The notes below the pieces were generated by a model that did not search any database, was not told where the DNA came from, and worked only from the letters and a program-made list of their open reading frames with translations. Below are positions 35,505 to 44,520 of a stretch of 64,000 bases of DNA, one piece after another. This stretch comes from Lacrimispora sphenoides JCM 1415 (GTDB taxonomy: Bacteria > Bacillota > Clostridia > Lachnospirales > Lachnospiraceae), in the NCBI RefSeq assembly GCF_900105615.1, contig NZ_LT630003.1:2418001-2482000 (forward strand). Direction: 5' to 3'. Every line of letters starts with the position of its first letter. Within the stretch, counting starts at the first letter, position 1. A program made the position numbers and the translations under genes.

Positions 35505-35527
35505 CGATCCTTTATGGATCGTTTTTT
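35505..35527 (+). terminator. intrinsic terminator of repeat protein
   Basis: CGATCC, TTTAT loop, GGATCG, then six T. Stem is short (6 bp) but the position after the stop and the T run fit. Confidence 0.65.
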
Positions 35528-35535
35528 GTTTGTCA

Positions 35536-35823
35536 TTACCATTTTCTTTTAGGATTTCTGGGAAACCAACCCTTTTCCACCCTTTCTTTCTGCTCTTTAA
35601 GCTCCTTTATACTCCATAAAAGTGAGAAGCCCAAAACTGCTAAAAGTGCGGATGATACTACCTTGGCGCATGCAAGAGAGAAACCGATACACAAGATTCC
35701 CCCTATCAGAAAAAGCGGCCAGATTCTGCTGCTAAAGTAATATTCTGACTTGATAACAACAGGATGTAATAATCCGATGATAAGAAATGTTCCGATACCG
35801 ATAAGAATTCCATTATAATTCAT
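35536..35823 (-). CDS. DUF4491 family small membrane protein
   Basis: A 95-residue protein with about three hydrophobic segments, starting MNYNGILIGIGTFLIIGLLHPVVIKSEYYFSS. It matches the DUF4491 family; function unknown. The start at 35823 is preferred because the earlier open frame (35901) overlaps the YbaN gene and has no ribosome site; GGTTGGTGA precedes the chosen ATG. It follows the YbaN gene by 13 nt and is probably cotranscribed. Confidence 0.8.
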   Translation of the reverse strand: MNYNGILIGIGTFLIIGLLHPVVIKSEYYFSSRIWPLFLIGGILCIGFSLACAKVVSSALLAVLGFSLLWSIKELKEQKERVEKGWFPRNPKRKW

Positions 35824-35836
35824 ATTTGTCACCAAC

Positions 35837-36232
35837 CTATCCCTTTGTAGTCGTTTCTGTTCTGCCTGCCTGACGCGTTTTAATAACAAAGATAAAAACA
35901 TAATTGTGCAGAATAAAGGCTGCGATAAGAAGCAGACGTACAGCCATATTTCCGATCAATAGAAAGGAGATAAACATCATCAAACCTGCGACAGCCTGAA
36001 TGATAAGCTTCTGCTTTCTTGTCATTGACCGGTCATATTCATACCCTTTCACGTATTTTGCATACAGACCTGTGCCTCTGAACCAGCAATTGAGCTTTTC
36101 GGAGCTTTTTGTAAAACAGAGCAAGGCCAGCAGGAAAAACGGTGTGGCAGGCAGGCCAGGTACCACCGTTCCCACAGCTCCCAGAGCCATGGCAGCGATT
36201 CCAATAGAAGCATATATAACTTTTTTTAACAA
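35837..36232 (-). CDS. YbaN family (DUF454) membrane protein
   Basis: A 131-residue inner-membrane protein of the YbaN/DUF454 family, starting MLKKVIYASIGIAAMALGAVGTVVPGLPATPFFLLALLCF, with two hydrophobic regions and the conserved SSEKLNCWFRG stretch. The function is not established. First of a two-gene unit with the DUF4491 gene. The ATG has AGGAGG nearby (from CAGGAGGGTC upstream). Confidence 0.85.
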   Translation of the reverse strand: MLKKVIYASIGIAAMALGAVGTVVPGLPATPFFLLALLCFTKSSEKLNCWFRGTGLYAKYVKGYEYDRSMTRKQKLIIQAVAGLMMFISFLLIGNMAVRLLLIAAFILHNYVFIFVIKTRQAGRTETTTKG

Positions 36233-36369
36233 GCAAGACCCTCCTGTTCATTCCCCGCTGAAGCTTCCTGCAGTCCGGATATGTTTATCATGATCTATAT
36301 AATAGTATTGGAGCTATGAGTTGATTATTCGTGCCGCCGCATCGGTATCCGCGGCAATTAAAAATCGCC

Positions 36370-36402
36370 AAAAGCATCACAAGACTCCATTTTGATGCTT
36401 TT
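36370..36402. terminator. terminator after pta
   Basis: AAAAGCATCA (36370-36379) and its complement (36393-36402); on the reverse strand T-rich sequence follows. It lies 36 nt past the pta stop codon. Confidence 0.6.
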
Positions 36403-36437
36403 GACGCTTCAAGTTATCTCTACATTTTAAAGCAGGC

Positions 36438-37409
36438 TTATATCAAAGCCGCTGTTATAATTGACATTTTATAAACTTCATCAGCATTGCATCCTCTTGA
36501 GAGATCATTGATCGGAGCATTGAGACCCTGCAGAATGGGGCCGAAAGCTTCAAAACCTCCTAAACGCTGCGCAATTTTATAGCCGATATTGCCGGCATCA
36601 ATATCCGGGAAAATGAATGTGTTGGCATGTCCGGCTACATGAGAGTCCGGAGCCTTTACCTTCGCTACTGTAGGAGAAAAAGCGGCATCAAACTGCAGCT
36701 CTCCGTCTACCGGAAAGTCTAAATTCATTGCCTTCAATTTCTCAGCCGCATTGTGCATTTTGTCAACGGATTCGCCTTTTCCGGAACCAAGCGTACTGTA
36801 AGAAAGCAGTGCAACATTGGGATTAATGGAGAAAGTACTGGCTGTTCTGGCTGTCTCCAATGCAATTTCTACCAGCTCGTTTTCATCGGGATCAACATTA
36901 ATGGCGCAATCAGCCATCGCATACATTTCACTGCCGCTTTCTGTCTGCCGGTATAGAATAAAGCAGCTGGAAACAATTTTGCTGCCAGGTCTGGCCTTTA
37001 TCAGCTGCAAAGCCGGTCTTACCGTATCAGCAGTCGAATAGGTTGCTCCGCCTAACAAACAGTCTGCTTTTCCCATTTTGACCAACATGGTTCCGAAATA
37101 ATTGGATTTTTCAAGTGCTGCCCGGCAGGCTGCTTCATCCATCTTACCCTTTCTCAATTCTACCATTTTGGATACCATTTCTTCTAATCCTTCATAATTA
37201 AGCGGATCAATTTTTTCAATGCCATCGACGGGCCAGCCAAATTCTTTTGCAGCTGCGTCTATTTTACCAGGATTGCCAAGAAGGACCGGCGTAAGAACAC
37301 CTTCTTTGTAAAGGCGGCTGGCTGCTTCCAGGATTCTTGGATCAGTGCCTTCGGTAAATACGATTTTTCTTTTTTGAACTTTCAATGCGGCAACCATATT
37401 TTCGAACAT
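36438..37409 (-). CDS. pta: phosphate acetyltransferase
   Basis: A 323-residue phosphotransacetylase (acetyl-CoA + phosphate to acetyl-phosphate + CoA), the central step to acetate and ATP in fermentation. Family motifs include IVFTEGTDPRILEAA at the N-terminus, GGATYSTADTVRPALQ, SYSTLGSGKG and GHANTFIFPDIDAGNIGYK. Two starts are possible: ATG at 37409 (eight bases after AGAGGAGG) and at 37415 (two bases after). No ackA is seen in the window. Length is typical of the short bacterial form. Confidence 0.95.
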   Translation of the reverse strand: MFENMVAALKVQKRKIVFTEGTDPRILEAASRLYKEGVLTPVLLGNPGKIDAAAKEFGWPVDGIEKIDPLNYEGLEEMVSKMVELRKGKMDEAACRAALEKSNYFGTMLVKMGKADCLLGGATYSTADTVRPALQLIKARPGSKIVSSCFILYRQTESGSEMYAMADCAINVDPDENELVEIALETARTASTFSINPNVALLSYSTLGSGKGESVDKMHNAAEKLKAMNLDFPVDGELQFDAAFSPTVAKVKAPDSHVAGHANTFIFPDIDAGNIGYKIAQRLGGFEAFGPILQGLNAPINDLSRGCNADEVYKMSIITAALI

Positions 37410-37534
37410 ATTCATTTCCTCCTCTGGTTAAATGATACTTACTTCATCAAGTATAAACCAAATCACATGAATAAATCAATAACGTTTCCCTAATTGCCCA
37501 AAACTTATCAATATAATCTCTCATACCGTTGGTT

Positions 37535-38923
37535 TCATTTGACTTCCTTTGGAATGCTTACTGTAAAACAACTGCCCTGCTCTTTTACGCTCTCCACCGT
37601 CACAGTTCCATCATGGGCGGCGACAATGGATTTAACAATAGCAAGACCGATTCCGGCGCCTCCGAATTTCCGGTTCCTGGATTTGTCGGTTCTGTAAAAG
37701 CGCTCAAAGATTAACGGCAACTCCGCTTCAGGAATTCCAATTCCCGTATCCTTTACCTTAACAATCCCCCACCGGTCCGTTTCATATACTTTAATCTCTA
37801 TAGCTCCGCCCTCTGGCGTGTATTTGATAGCATTGGAAAGCAGATTGGCCACGACCTGGCTGAATCTGTTTTTATCCGCTTCGGCAAAGACCGGACTGCC
37901 CTCTATGGAAAGAGATAAGTTCTTCTTGCTGATTTCTCCCTCCATCGTATCTGACACCGTTTGTACAATCTCCAGCAAATCGATCCAGGTTTTATTTAAG
38001 ACCAGGTTTTCGCTCTCTATCTTCGCCAGCTGCCCCAAATCCTCAACCAGTGTTCCAAGACGCATTACCTCCTCATGGCAGCTTTTCAGCCGTTCAGGGG
38101 TTGCATCCCATAAGCCTTCAATCATGGCTTCCAAATGGGAACTCAAGGCAGTCAGCGGTGTCCGCAGTTCATGAGCCACATCTGCAGTCATCTGTTTGCG
38201 CAGTCCTTCCTGTGTTTTAAGGGCATCGGAGAGATGATTGATTGCGTCTGCAAGATCATCAAGCTCCCGTATCCTTGTACCTGGCTCGAACCGGATGTCA
38301 TAGTTGCCTTTAGATATTTGTTTGGCAATATAAGCCGTTTTTGTGACTGGACGGGATATTCTTCGGGCAAGGAGACACCCTACCACCACTGAGCAGGCGC
38401 TGGATAAGATTCCTATGACAAGAAGTACTGTATTCATGACATTGATAAAATTAAAATCTGCCTCATTCATAAAGAACGGACCGTAATACTTAATAGAGAC
38501 TGCTCCCACCTTTTTCCCATTCTGATCGATTTCAAAGGAGTGGTCCACAAAGCCGCCCTCAGCGCCCCTCTCTTCCATACGCGCTGATATCTCATTCATA
38601 ATCTGTCCGCATAGGCTCATGTCATGGTTTTCCGCATCCCATACCATGTTTCCTCCTGCGTCATACAGTTTCACGATATACCCGTCATACAAGGCATTCA
38701 TGCCGATGGCATGAACGTAGTCAAGCTTCCAGTTCCGTTTGAATCCATCGTACTGCCTGCTTAAATCATCTACGATATTTTCCCTGCGCTCCCGCCCAAG
38801 TTCTGTGATATACTTCTCAAACTCCCGGTTAATAACCCAGTTGGAAAGAAGGCCAATCAGCCCAATAGTGACCAGAAGCGTCAGCAAAATAGAAAGAGAC
38901 AGCTGTTTTCTCAGGCTCTTCAA
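37535..38923 (-). CDS. sensor histidine kinase
   Basis: A 462-residue membrane histidine kinase. An N-terminal TM (about 10-30), extracytoplasmic region, second TM (about 160-185), HAMP, then the HisKA domain with MTADVAHELRTPLTAL (His phosphorylation site) and HATPase domain (NLLSNAIKYTPEGG, DTGIGI, GGAGIGLAIV). Its start overlaps the response-regulator stop by four bases, so the two form one translationally coupled operon. The stimulus is unknown; the copper operon lies upstream on the same strand but a terminator separates them. Confidence 0.93.
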   Translation of the reverse strand: MKSLRKQLSLSILLTLLVTIGLIGLLSNWVINREFEKYITELGRERRENIVDDLSRQYDGFKRNWKLDYVHAIGMNALYDGYIVKLYDAGGNMVWDAENHDMSLCGQIMNEISARMEERGAEGGFVDHSFEIDQNGKKVGAVSIKYYGPFFMNEADFNFINVMNTVLLVIGILSSACSVVVGCLLARRISRPVTKTAYIAKQISKGNYDIRFEPGTRIRELDDLADAINHLSDALKTQEGLRKQMTADVAHELRTPLTALSSHLEAMIEGLWDATPERLKSCHEEVMRLGTLVEDLGQLAKIESENLVLNKTWIDLLEIVQTVSDTMEGEISKKNLSLSIEGSPVFAEADKNRFSQVVANLLSNAIKYTPEGGAIEIKVYETDRWGIVKVKDTGIGIPEAELPLIFERFYRTDKSRNRKFGGAGIGLAIVKSIVAAHDGTVTVESVKEQGSCFTVSIPKEVK

Positions 38924-39627
38924 TCTCCATCCCCTCCGAATTTATATCCCAGCCCCGGGATCGTCCGCACATACACCGGGTTTTTGGGATCGTCCTCAAC
39001 CTTTTTTCTAATGTTTTTAATGTGGCTGTCTATCGCCCGGTCATATCCGGCAAAGCCCTTGTCCAGAGCCGCTTCGATCAGTTCCTCTCTGGTAAATACC
39101 TTCCCAGGGTATTTGATGAGCACCGACAGGATTTTCAATTCGCTGGGCGTCAGAGTCAGGCTGATTCCCTTTTTACGAACTTCATTCTTCTCAAAATCAA
39201 TGACCAGATCTCCGTTTCTCCAGGAATTCCGCTTAACAAGGGGAACCAGGTCGCTTTCTGTCCTGCGGAGAACAGCTTCAACTCTGGCATACAGTTCTTT
39301 TAATCCAAAGGGCTTGGTAACATAATCATCTGCCCCAAGGCCCAACCCTTCCACCACATCACCTTCATCGACCTTGGCGGTCAGCATGATGATGGGAACC
39401 CGGGATTTTTTACGGATCGCAATGCACACCTCTTCTCCTGAGATATCCGGCATCATAAGATCCAGAATAACAAGAGAAATATTTTCCGAATCGAATATCT
39501 CCAGGGCCTTCCTGCCGTTTTCGGCAGGGAATGTGCGGAATCCCTTGCTTTCCAAAAGCAGACAGACTACCTCCAGTATTTTAGGTTCATCATCCACAAC
39601 CAATACATTTTTGCTGCTTTTAAGCAT
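38920..39627 (-). CDS. OmpR-family response regulator
   Basis: A 235-residue response regulator. The receiver domain (1-120) keeps the acidic pocket VVDDE, phospho-acceptor ISLVILDLMMP and Lys in VTKPF; the OmpR-type winged helix (about 145-232) contains LTPSELKILSVLIKYPGKVFTREELIEA and ends GLGYKFGG. It is the first gene of the two-component operon, downstream of copZ and its terminator. The function of the pair is not known. Confidence 0.93.
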   Translation of the reverse strand: MLKSSKNVLVVDDEPKILEVVCLLLESKGFRTFPAENGRKALEIFDSENISLVILDLMMPDISGEEVCIAIRKKSRVPIIMLTAKVDEGDVVEGLGLGADDYVTKPFGLKELYARVEAVLRRTESDLVPLVKRNSWRNGDLVIDFEKNEVRKKGISLTLTPSELKILSVLIKYPGKVFTREELIEAALDKGFAGYDRAIDSHIKNIRKKVEDDPKNPVYVRTIPGLGYKFGGDGD

Positions 39628-39666
39628 TTTAGCACCTCTATCTAATAGAAATTAAAACGCGAAAGG

Positions 39667-39694
39667 CGGGAACCGCCTGGTTATGCGGTTCCCG
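39667..39694 (-). terminator. terminator of copA-copZ operon
   Basis: CGGGAACCGC and its complement (39685-39694), 8-nt loop, with GCGTTTTAATTT after the stem on the reverse strand. Confidence 0.75.
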
Positions 39695-39710
39695 TCCTCT
39701 TTACTTACTG

Positions 39711-39917
39711 CTAAATGATATCATAGCCCTGATCTTCAATCTCAGCTTTGATCTTGTCTATGGATGCCTGATCCGGGTCATGATCCACGGTTACGGTATT
39801 TGCTTCCAGGTCCACTGAAACACCGGATACGCCTGATAAAGCACCTACCGCATTTGTGATCGCCTTTACACAGTGTTCACATGCCATTCCATCTACATTT
39901 ATAACTGATTTTGCCAT
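39711..39917 (-). CDS. copZ: copper chaperone CopZ-like (HMA domain)
   Basis: A 68-residue heavy-metal-associated domain with the metal motif GMACEHC near residues 11-17 (CxxC). It binds Cu(I) in the cytoplasm and passes it to copper ATPases. It is the last gene of the copA operon, 22 nt after the membrane-anchored protein gene. Copper over other metals is inferred from the neighbouring CopA. Confidence 0.9.
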   Translation of the reverse strand: MAKSVINVDGMACEHCVKAITNAVGALSGVSGVSVDLEANTVTVDHDPDQASIDKIKAEIEDQGYDII

Positions 39918-39939
39918 TTAAGTTACCTCCGTTATATTT

Positions 39940-40662
39940 TTATTTTAAATTAAAGGGTTTTAATAATTTATAAACCTCTAAAGTCTTTCCGCCTTCCATT
40001 ACTGAAACCGGGGCATATACCCAGCCTTCCACTTTTTCCGGATCAACACCGGCCGCAATGAGAGGTTCGGGATTTAATACAAAAACAATGTCCTTATCCT
40101 GATCTAGGTTTTTCACGGTATTTGTTTCCATATTTTTTGCCCATTCAAACATATTGCCGTCTCCCAGCTTTACCCCATAGTGATCCATGTCCATATGGTA
40201 GTTGATAAAGCTGCGGTGCTTATTTACGATCTGCTCATAGGCTGCAAGAGGAGTTGCCTCTCCCTCAGAAACCGGTTTTTCAGTTCCAAGCTTTGTTCCT
40301 ACCATCAGCATTCCATCATAGGCTGCATAATTATCCGGCAGTTTATCCGTATCAAGCCCTGCACCGGTAAATGGGGCTGCATCAAGCTCCAGCATTACAT
40401 CATGAAGTGGGCTCTGGCTGTAATCTCCGCTCCAGATAAAGCGTACACCGCCATCTGGGGCAGTTAAGGACCAGCCTCCATTGATTTCATCAGCTTTCAC
40501 ATTGTCGGGAATCGTATTTAAAATTGTTTCAAAGGATGTGGCAGATTGTTTTCCGACTACATCCAGATTTCCCCCCGCTGTCCGTATAACCGCTACAACG
40601 ATCACTGCCACCAATACTGCGGCGGCTCCCACCGCTGCAATTAATTTTCCATTTTTGTTCAT
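39940..40662 (-). CDS. membrane-anchored hypothetical protein in copper operon
   Basis: A 240-residue protein with an N-terminal TM anchor (LIAAVGAAAVLVAVIVVAVI, residues 7-26) and an exported soluble domain: SATSFETILNTIPDNV, GWSLTAPDGGVRFIWSGDYSQSP, YHMDMDHYGVKLGDGNMFEWAKNMETNT. I cannot name the family. The Met/His-rich segment could bind copper. It starts seven bases after copA and is followed by copZ, so it belongs to the operon. Confidence 0.7.
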   Translation of the reverse strand: MNKNGKLIAAVGAAAVLVAVIVVAVIRTAGGNLDVVGKQSATSFETILNTIPDNVKADEINGGWSLTAPDGGVRFIWSGDYSQSPLHDVMLELDAAPFTGAGLDTDKLPDNYAAYDGMLMVGTKLGTEKPVSEGEATPLAAYEQIVNKHRSFINYHMDMDHYGVKLGDGNMFEWAKNMETNTVKNLDQDKDIVFVLNPEPLIAAGVDPEKVEGWVYAPVSVMEGGKTLEVYKLLKPFNLK

Positions 40663-40669
40663 ATCCGGT

Positions 40670-43150
40670 TCACCTCGTTCCTGTGGTTGGTTTGAATCGT
40701 TTCAGCCGCAATGCATTCGTCAGCACGGAAACTGAGCTTAAGCTCATGGCTGCTGCTGCAAAAATCGGGTTAAGAAGCGGCCCGTTAAAGAGCAGATGTA
40801 AAAGCCCTGCAGCGATGGGGATTCCAATCACATTATAACCGAAGGCCCAGAAAAGATTTTGCTTGATATTTCGGATGGTCTGCTTGCTTAAGTTAATTGC
40901 CGTGGGCACATCCATTAAATCTGAACGCATGAGAACGATGTCAGCGGATTCCATGGCTACGTCTGTACCGGAACCGATTGCGATACCGATATCCGCCTGG
41001 GCAAGAGCCGGAGCGTCATTAATTCCGTCACCTACCATGGCTACCTTGCGGCCTTCGGCCTGCAGCTTCCTGACCTCATCGGATTTATCCTGAGGAAGCA
41101 CCTCGGACAATACCCGGTCGATTCCTACCTGTTTTGCAATAGCCTCTGCAGTTCTCTTATTGTCACCGGTAATCATGGCTACTTCTATGCCCATCTTATG
41201 CAGGCGTTCAATGGCAGCCCTGCTGGATTCCTTTACAACGTCCGCAACGGCTACAATACCTGCCAGCTTGCCGTTAATGGCTACATACATCGGTGTTTTT
41301 CCTTCCCCGGCCAGCTGGTCTGACGCTTCCTCCATTCCTGTTAAGGAAATGCTGCGTTCCATCATCAGCTTCCGGTTCCCGGCAAGGATATCTTCTCCGT
41401 CTATCTTCGCTTCTATCCCCCGTCCGGTTAAGGACTCAAAATGTTCCGCTGCAGATAAGGTAAGTCCGGCATCTTCCGCACCGTGGACAATTGCCTGCCC
41501 CAGAGGATGCTCAGAGCCCTTTTCTGCTGAAGCCGTAAGCTGAAGCAGCAGTTCTTTGGAAACCCCTTCTACAGCCAGTACATCAGTCACCGTCGGTTTT
41601 CCTTCGGTAATGGTGCCAGTTTTATCAAATACGATCGTACTGATTTTATGGGCTGTCTCAAGAGCCTCTCCGCCCTTGATCAGGATACCGTTTTCCGCGC
41701 CCTTTCCGGTTCCAACCATGATAGCAGTAGGTGTCGCAAGACCTAAGGCACATGGGCAGGCGATAACCAGAACTGAAATAAATATGGTAAGTGCAAACTT
41801 TAAGTCTCCGGCGGTGCCGATATACCAGGCAATACCGGAAAGCAGGGCAATCACACAAACGACCGGAACAAAATATCCGGAAACAATGTCTGCCATCTGA
41901 GCGATTGGAGCCTTTGAGCCCTGAGCGTCCTCTACCAGCTTGATGATCTGAGCAAGGGCCGTATCGCTGCCGATCTTTTCCGCTCTGAACTGAATGGTTC
42001 CTGTGGTGTTTAGGGAAGCGGCATAAACCTGATCCCCTTCTTTTTTATCCACCGGCATGCTTTCACCTGTCAGCATGGATTCATCGATGGCAGTGTGACC
42101 GCCTATCACGGTCCCGTCTACCGGGATCTTTTCGCCGGGCTTTACTAAAATCATATCACCGATTTCTACTTCGTCAATAGGAATCTCTTTTTCCACGCCG
42201 TCTTCAAGAATGATTGCCGTCTTGGGCGCAAGGCCCATCAGCTTCTTGATCGCTTCACTGGTTCTTCCCTTTGAAACTGCTTCCAGGGATTTTCCCAGCA
42301 GAATAAGGGTTATGATAACTCCCGCCGATTCATAATACAGGGAATCCACTGCCATAAAATGTCCTTCTGCAATCTGGAACGTGTTGTAGATGCTGTAAAG
42401 AACAGCAGCCGTAGTTCCTATAGCGATCAGGGAATCCATGTTTGGACTTCTCTGAAACAGGGCTTTAAAACCTATGGTATAGAATTTATATCCAACGCCT
42501 ATGACTGGAACCACCAGCAGCAGTTCCACCAGAGCATAGATCAGGGGATACTCCATGGGAGCGATCCCGGCCGGGAAAGGCAGACTGACGATCTTGATCA
42601 TGGGTGCCATGGCAACGTAGAGAAGAGGTATGGAAAACACCGCAGACACGATGAACTTCGTCCATAGGGTCTTAATCTCCCGCTGCTTGCGTGCCCGGTC
42701 CTCATCCGCTGCATCTGCTTTGTTTACTTCCAGGGCCTTGTAGCCTGCCTTTTCAATGGCTGCCCGTATGGCAGACATCCTGACCTTCTGAGGATCGTAG
42801 GCAACCGTAGCTTTTTCCGTTGCAAAATTAACCGATGTACTTATCACACCATCCAGTTTTCCCACAACTTTTTCTATACGTTTCGCACAGGCCGCACAGG
42901 TCATTCCGCCGATTGGTATGGTCACATTGGCATTTTCGGATTTTTCCACCACCTCATATCCGATTTTTGATACTGCTGCTTTAATCGCAGAAAGTTCAAG
43001 GGCACTGCTGTCATATTCCACAAACAGCTTTTCACTTGCCAGATTTACATTCGCCTGGCTGATACCGGAAAGCTTCCGCACTGTTTTTTCAATTCTCTGC
43101 GCACAGGCTGCACAGGTCATGCCCCTTATATTTAAAATTTGACTTTCCAT
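40670..43150 (-). CDS. copA: copper-translocating P-type ATPase
   Basis: An 826-residue P1B-type ATPase that exports Cu(I) from the cytoplasm. Two N-terminal HMA domains carry GMTCAAC near residues 9 and 82; the membrane copper motif is IACPCALG; the phosphorylation site DKTGT, TGES loop and GDGINDAPALA hinge are present, plus SEHPLG. It is the first gene of copA-(membrane protein)-copZ. The HxlR-type regulator is divergent; a separate CsoR or CopY gene is not seen. Confidence 0.95.
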   Translation of the reverse strand: MESQILNIRGMTCAACAQRIEKTVRKLSGISQANVNLASEKLFVEYDSSALELSAIKAAVSKIGYEVVEKSENANVTIPIGGMTCAACAKRIEKVVGKLDGVISTSVNFATEKATVAYDPQKVRMSAIRAAIEKAGYKALEVNKADAADEDRARKQREIKTLWTKFIVSAVFSIPLLYVAMAPMIKIVSLPFPAGIAPMEYPLIYALVELLLVVPVIGVGYKFYTIGFKALFQRSPNMDSLIAIGTTAAVLYSIYNTFQIAEGHFMAVDSLYYESAGVIITLILLGKSLEAVSKGRTSEAIKKLMGLAPKTAIILEDGVEKEIPIDEVEIGDMILVKPGEKIPVDGTVIGGHTAIDESMLTGESMPVDKKEGDQVYAASLNTTGTIQFRAEKIGSDTALAQIIKLVEDAQGSKAPIAQMADIVSGYFVPVVCVIALLSGIAWYIGTAGDLKFALTIFISVLVIACPCALGLATPTAIMVGTGKGAENGILIKGGEALETAHKISTIVFDKTGTITEGKPTVTDVLAVEGVSKELLLQLTASAEKGSEHPLGQAIVHGAEDAGLTLSAAEHFESLTGRGIEAKIDGEDILAGNRKLMMERSISLTGMEEASDQLAGEGKTPMYVAINGKLAGIVAVADVVKESSRAAIERLHKMGIEVAMITGDNKRTAEAIAKQVGIDRVLSEVLPQDKSDEVRKLQAEGRKVAMVGDGINDAPALAQADIGIAIGSGTDVAMESADIVLMRSDLMDVPTAINLSKQTIRNIKQNLFWAFGYNVIGIPIAAGLLHLLFNGPLLNPIFAAAAMSLSSVSVLTNALRLKRFKPTTGTR

Positions 43151-43344
43151 TCTGATTCACCTCACTATTTTTTACTGCCCCTTCCTTTGGGCGTCCCCTC
43201 CGGCGTCGGCAAAGATCACAATAATACTAGTTTTTTCCATGGCCTCCAAAAATATGCTATCCTGTTATCTTGTATTTTTCGAGTACTCATGTTATTATTA
43301 TGGCACTAATTGCGAAATTTGCAAGTATGCACTTTTTTGTGTTA

Positions 43345-43364
43345 TAGTACCCAAAATGATACTA
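43345..43364. promoter_or_regulatory. inverted repeat upstream of HxlR gene
   Basis: TAGTA-N10-TACTA within TAGTACCCAAAATGATACTA, 17 nt before the HxlR start codon. A candidate autoregulatory operator; the same TAGTA-N10-TACTA spacing occurs at 28586-28605. Confidence 0.4.
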
Positions 43365-43380
43365 AGGGAGGAGATTTTAA

Positions 43381-43749
43381 ATGAACAGCGACTGCACAAC
43401 TTATCATTGCCCCGTAGATGCCACATTGGATATGATCGGAGGGAAATACAAAGCCCTCATCTTATGGCACTTAATTAACAATACCCTTCGGTTTGGAGAG
43501 CTTCGCAAGCTCATTCCCCAGGCAACACCCAAAATGCTCACCCAGCAGCTGCGGGAACTGGAGGAAGATCATCTGATCATCCGTACCGTATATCCGGTAG
43601 TGCCGCCAAAAGTGGAGTATATGCTTTCGGATCTTGGAAACAGTATCCGTCCTATTCTGGAAACCATGTATAATTGGGGAGCAGATTACTTAAGGCAGAA
43701 TGGCCTTACCGTAAGCTGCTCCATGAAATTCCCCACAAAAGATTTTTAA
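43381..43749 (+). CDS. HxlR-family transcriptional regulator
   Basis: A 122-residue winged-helix regulator of the HxlR (MarR-like) family. The N-terminal Cys pattern DCTTYHCPVDATLDMIGGKYKALIL and the FGELRKLIPQATPKMLTQQLRELEEDHLI helices are typical. Cysteines at positions 4 and 9 suggest redox or metal sensing. GGGAGG precedes the ATG. It is divergent from copA and overlaps the 3' end of the convergent DUF2318 gene by four bases. A copper role is contextual only. Confidence 0.88.
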   Translation: MNSDCTTYHCPVDATLDMIGGKYKALILWHLINNTLRFGELRKLIPQATPKMLTQQLRELEEDHLIIRTVYPVVPPKVEYMLSDLGNSIRPILETMYNWGADYLRQNGLTVSCSMKFPTKDF

Positions 43750-44300
43750 TAAGAAGCTTTCCAGTTAGCAAATATCTCTTTGGACTCCTTAAGGAAATCA
43801 TAAGAGATCGTGATGGACTCGTCTGTCACGGTCTTTTCCTTGTCAAAAATAGGCCAGGGATTGCAGCCGCCTGCCTCCACTTCTACCCGGTTCATAGGAA
43901 AACGGTTTCCACAGTTCTGGCACACAAGAACATCTCCATCCTGCTTATAGTATCCTCTTCCTGAATCATAGCATACCTGGCAGGTGTTAAACGCTGTCCG
44001 GATCGTTCCATCCGGAGCCTGGACAGCAATGACCTCCATCTGAGTACCGTCTACATCAACCGGATAAAATTGGGCCGTACTTGAAATATCCTTTACCGGA
44101 ATTACAAGGGTCTCTCCATTCTCTACCTTTTGGGTACTTTCTGCCGCTGCTTTGGTTGATTCTGTTTTCTCCGCCGTTTTCTTGGGAGCGCATGCAGTAA
44201 GAGCTGCGGCAGCTATCATCAGTAGTGCAAGCTTCATTGGAAGCCCACTGCGTTTCTTTCCGTTTCTTTTGACATATCCGTTCTGAAATTTCTGTAACAT
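43746..44300 (-). CDS. DUF2318 lipoprotein
   Basis: A 184-residue lipoprotein. A short positively charged start is followed by a hydrophobic segment ending LTACAPK (lipobox, Cys37). The soluble domain is DUF2318: FNTCQVCYDSGRGYYKQDGDVLVCQNCGNRFPMN and GGCNPWP, with two CxxC motifs that probably bind metal or heme-free Fe. AGGAGG precedes the ATG. DUF2318 proteins often accompany iron or copper uptake/export systems; it lies behind the HMA-TauE gene in the same direction. Confidence 0.85.
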   Translation of the reverse strand: MLQKFQNGYVKRNGKKRSGLPMKLALLMIAAAALTACAPKKTAEKTESTKAAAESTQKVENGETLVIPVKDISSTAQFYPVDVDGTQMEVIAVQAPDGTIRTAFNTCQVCYDSGRGYYKQDGDVLVCQNCGNRFPMNRVEVEAGGCNPWPIFDKEKTVTDESITISYDFLKESKEIFANWKASY

Positions 44301-44328
44301 GTAAATGTCCTCCTGAATTTATACTTTG

Positions 44329-44424
44329 TTAATTCTTTTTCTGTTTGTCTCCCATAAAAAACATTGCTATGATAATACCAAAAACCGGGAGTATGCAGTG
44401 CCAGTGACTTAATAATAAACTCAT
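44329..44424 (-). CDS. 31-residue membrane peptide
   Basis: The frame from ATG at 44424 to TAA at 44329 encodes MSLLLSHWHCILPVFGIIIA followed by MFFMGDKQKKN: one TM segment and a basic tail, with His-Trp-His-Cys just before the membrane span. AAAGGAG precedes the start. It fits between the HMA-TauE protein and DUF2318 genes, same strand. It could be a small metal-handling or assembly peptide; this is a short frame and only moderately supported. Confidence 0.55.
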   Translation of the reverse strand: MSLLLSHWHCILPVFGIIIAMFFMGDKQKKN

Positions 44425-44520
44425 CAATCCATTCTCCTTTCCTCTTTCCTTTCCCTATTCCCAGGGCATAGAGGTATCCCTGGAAGGGATTTCCTCAGCC
44501 CAAACAGATCGATTCCCTGT

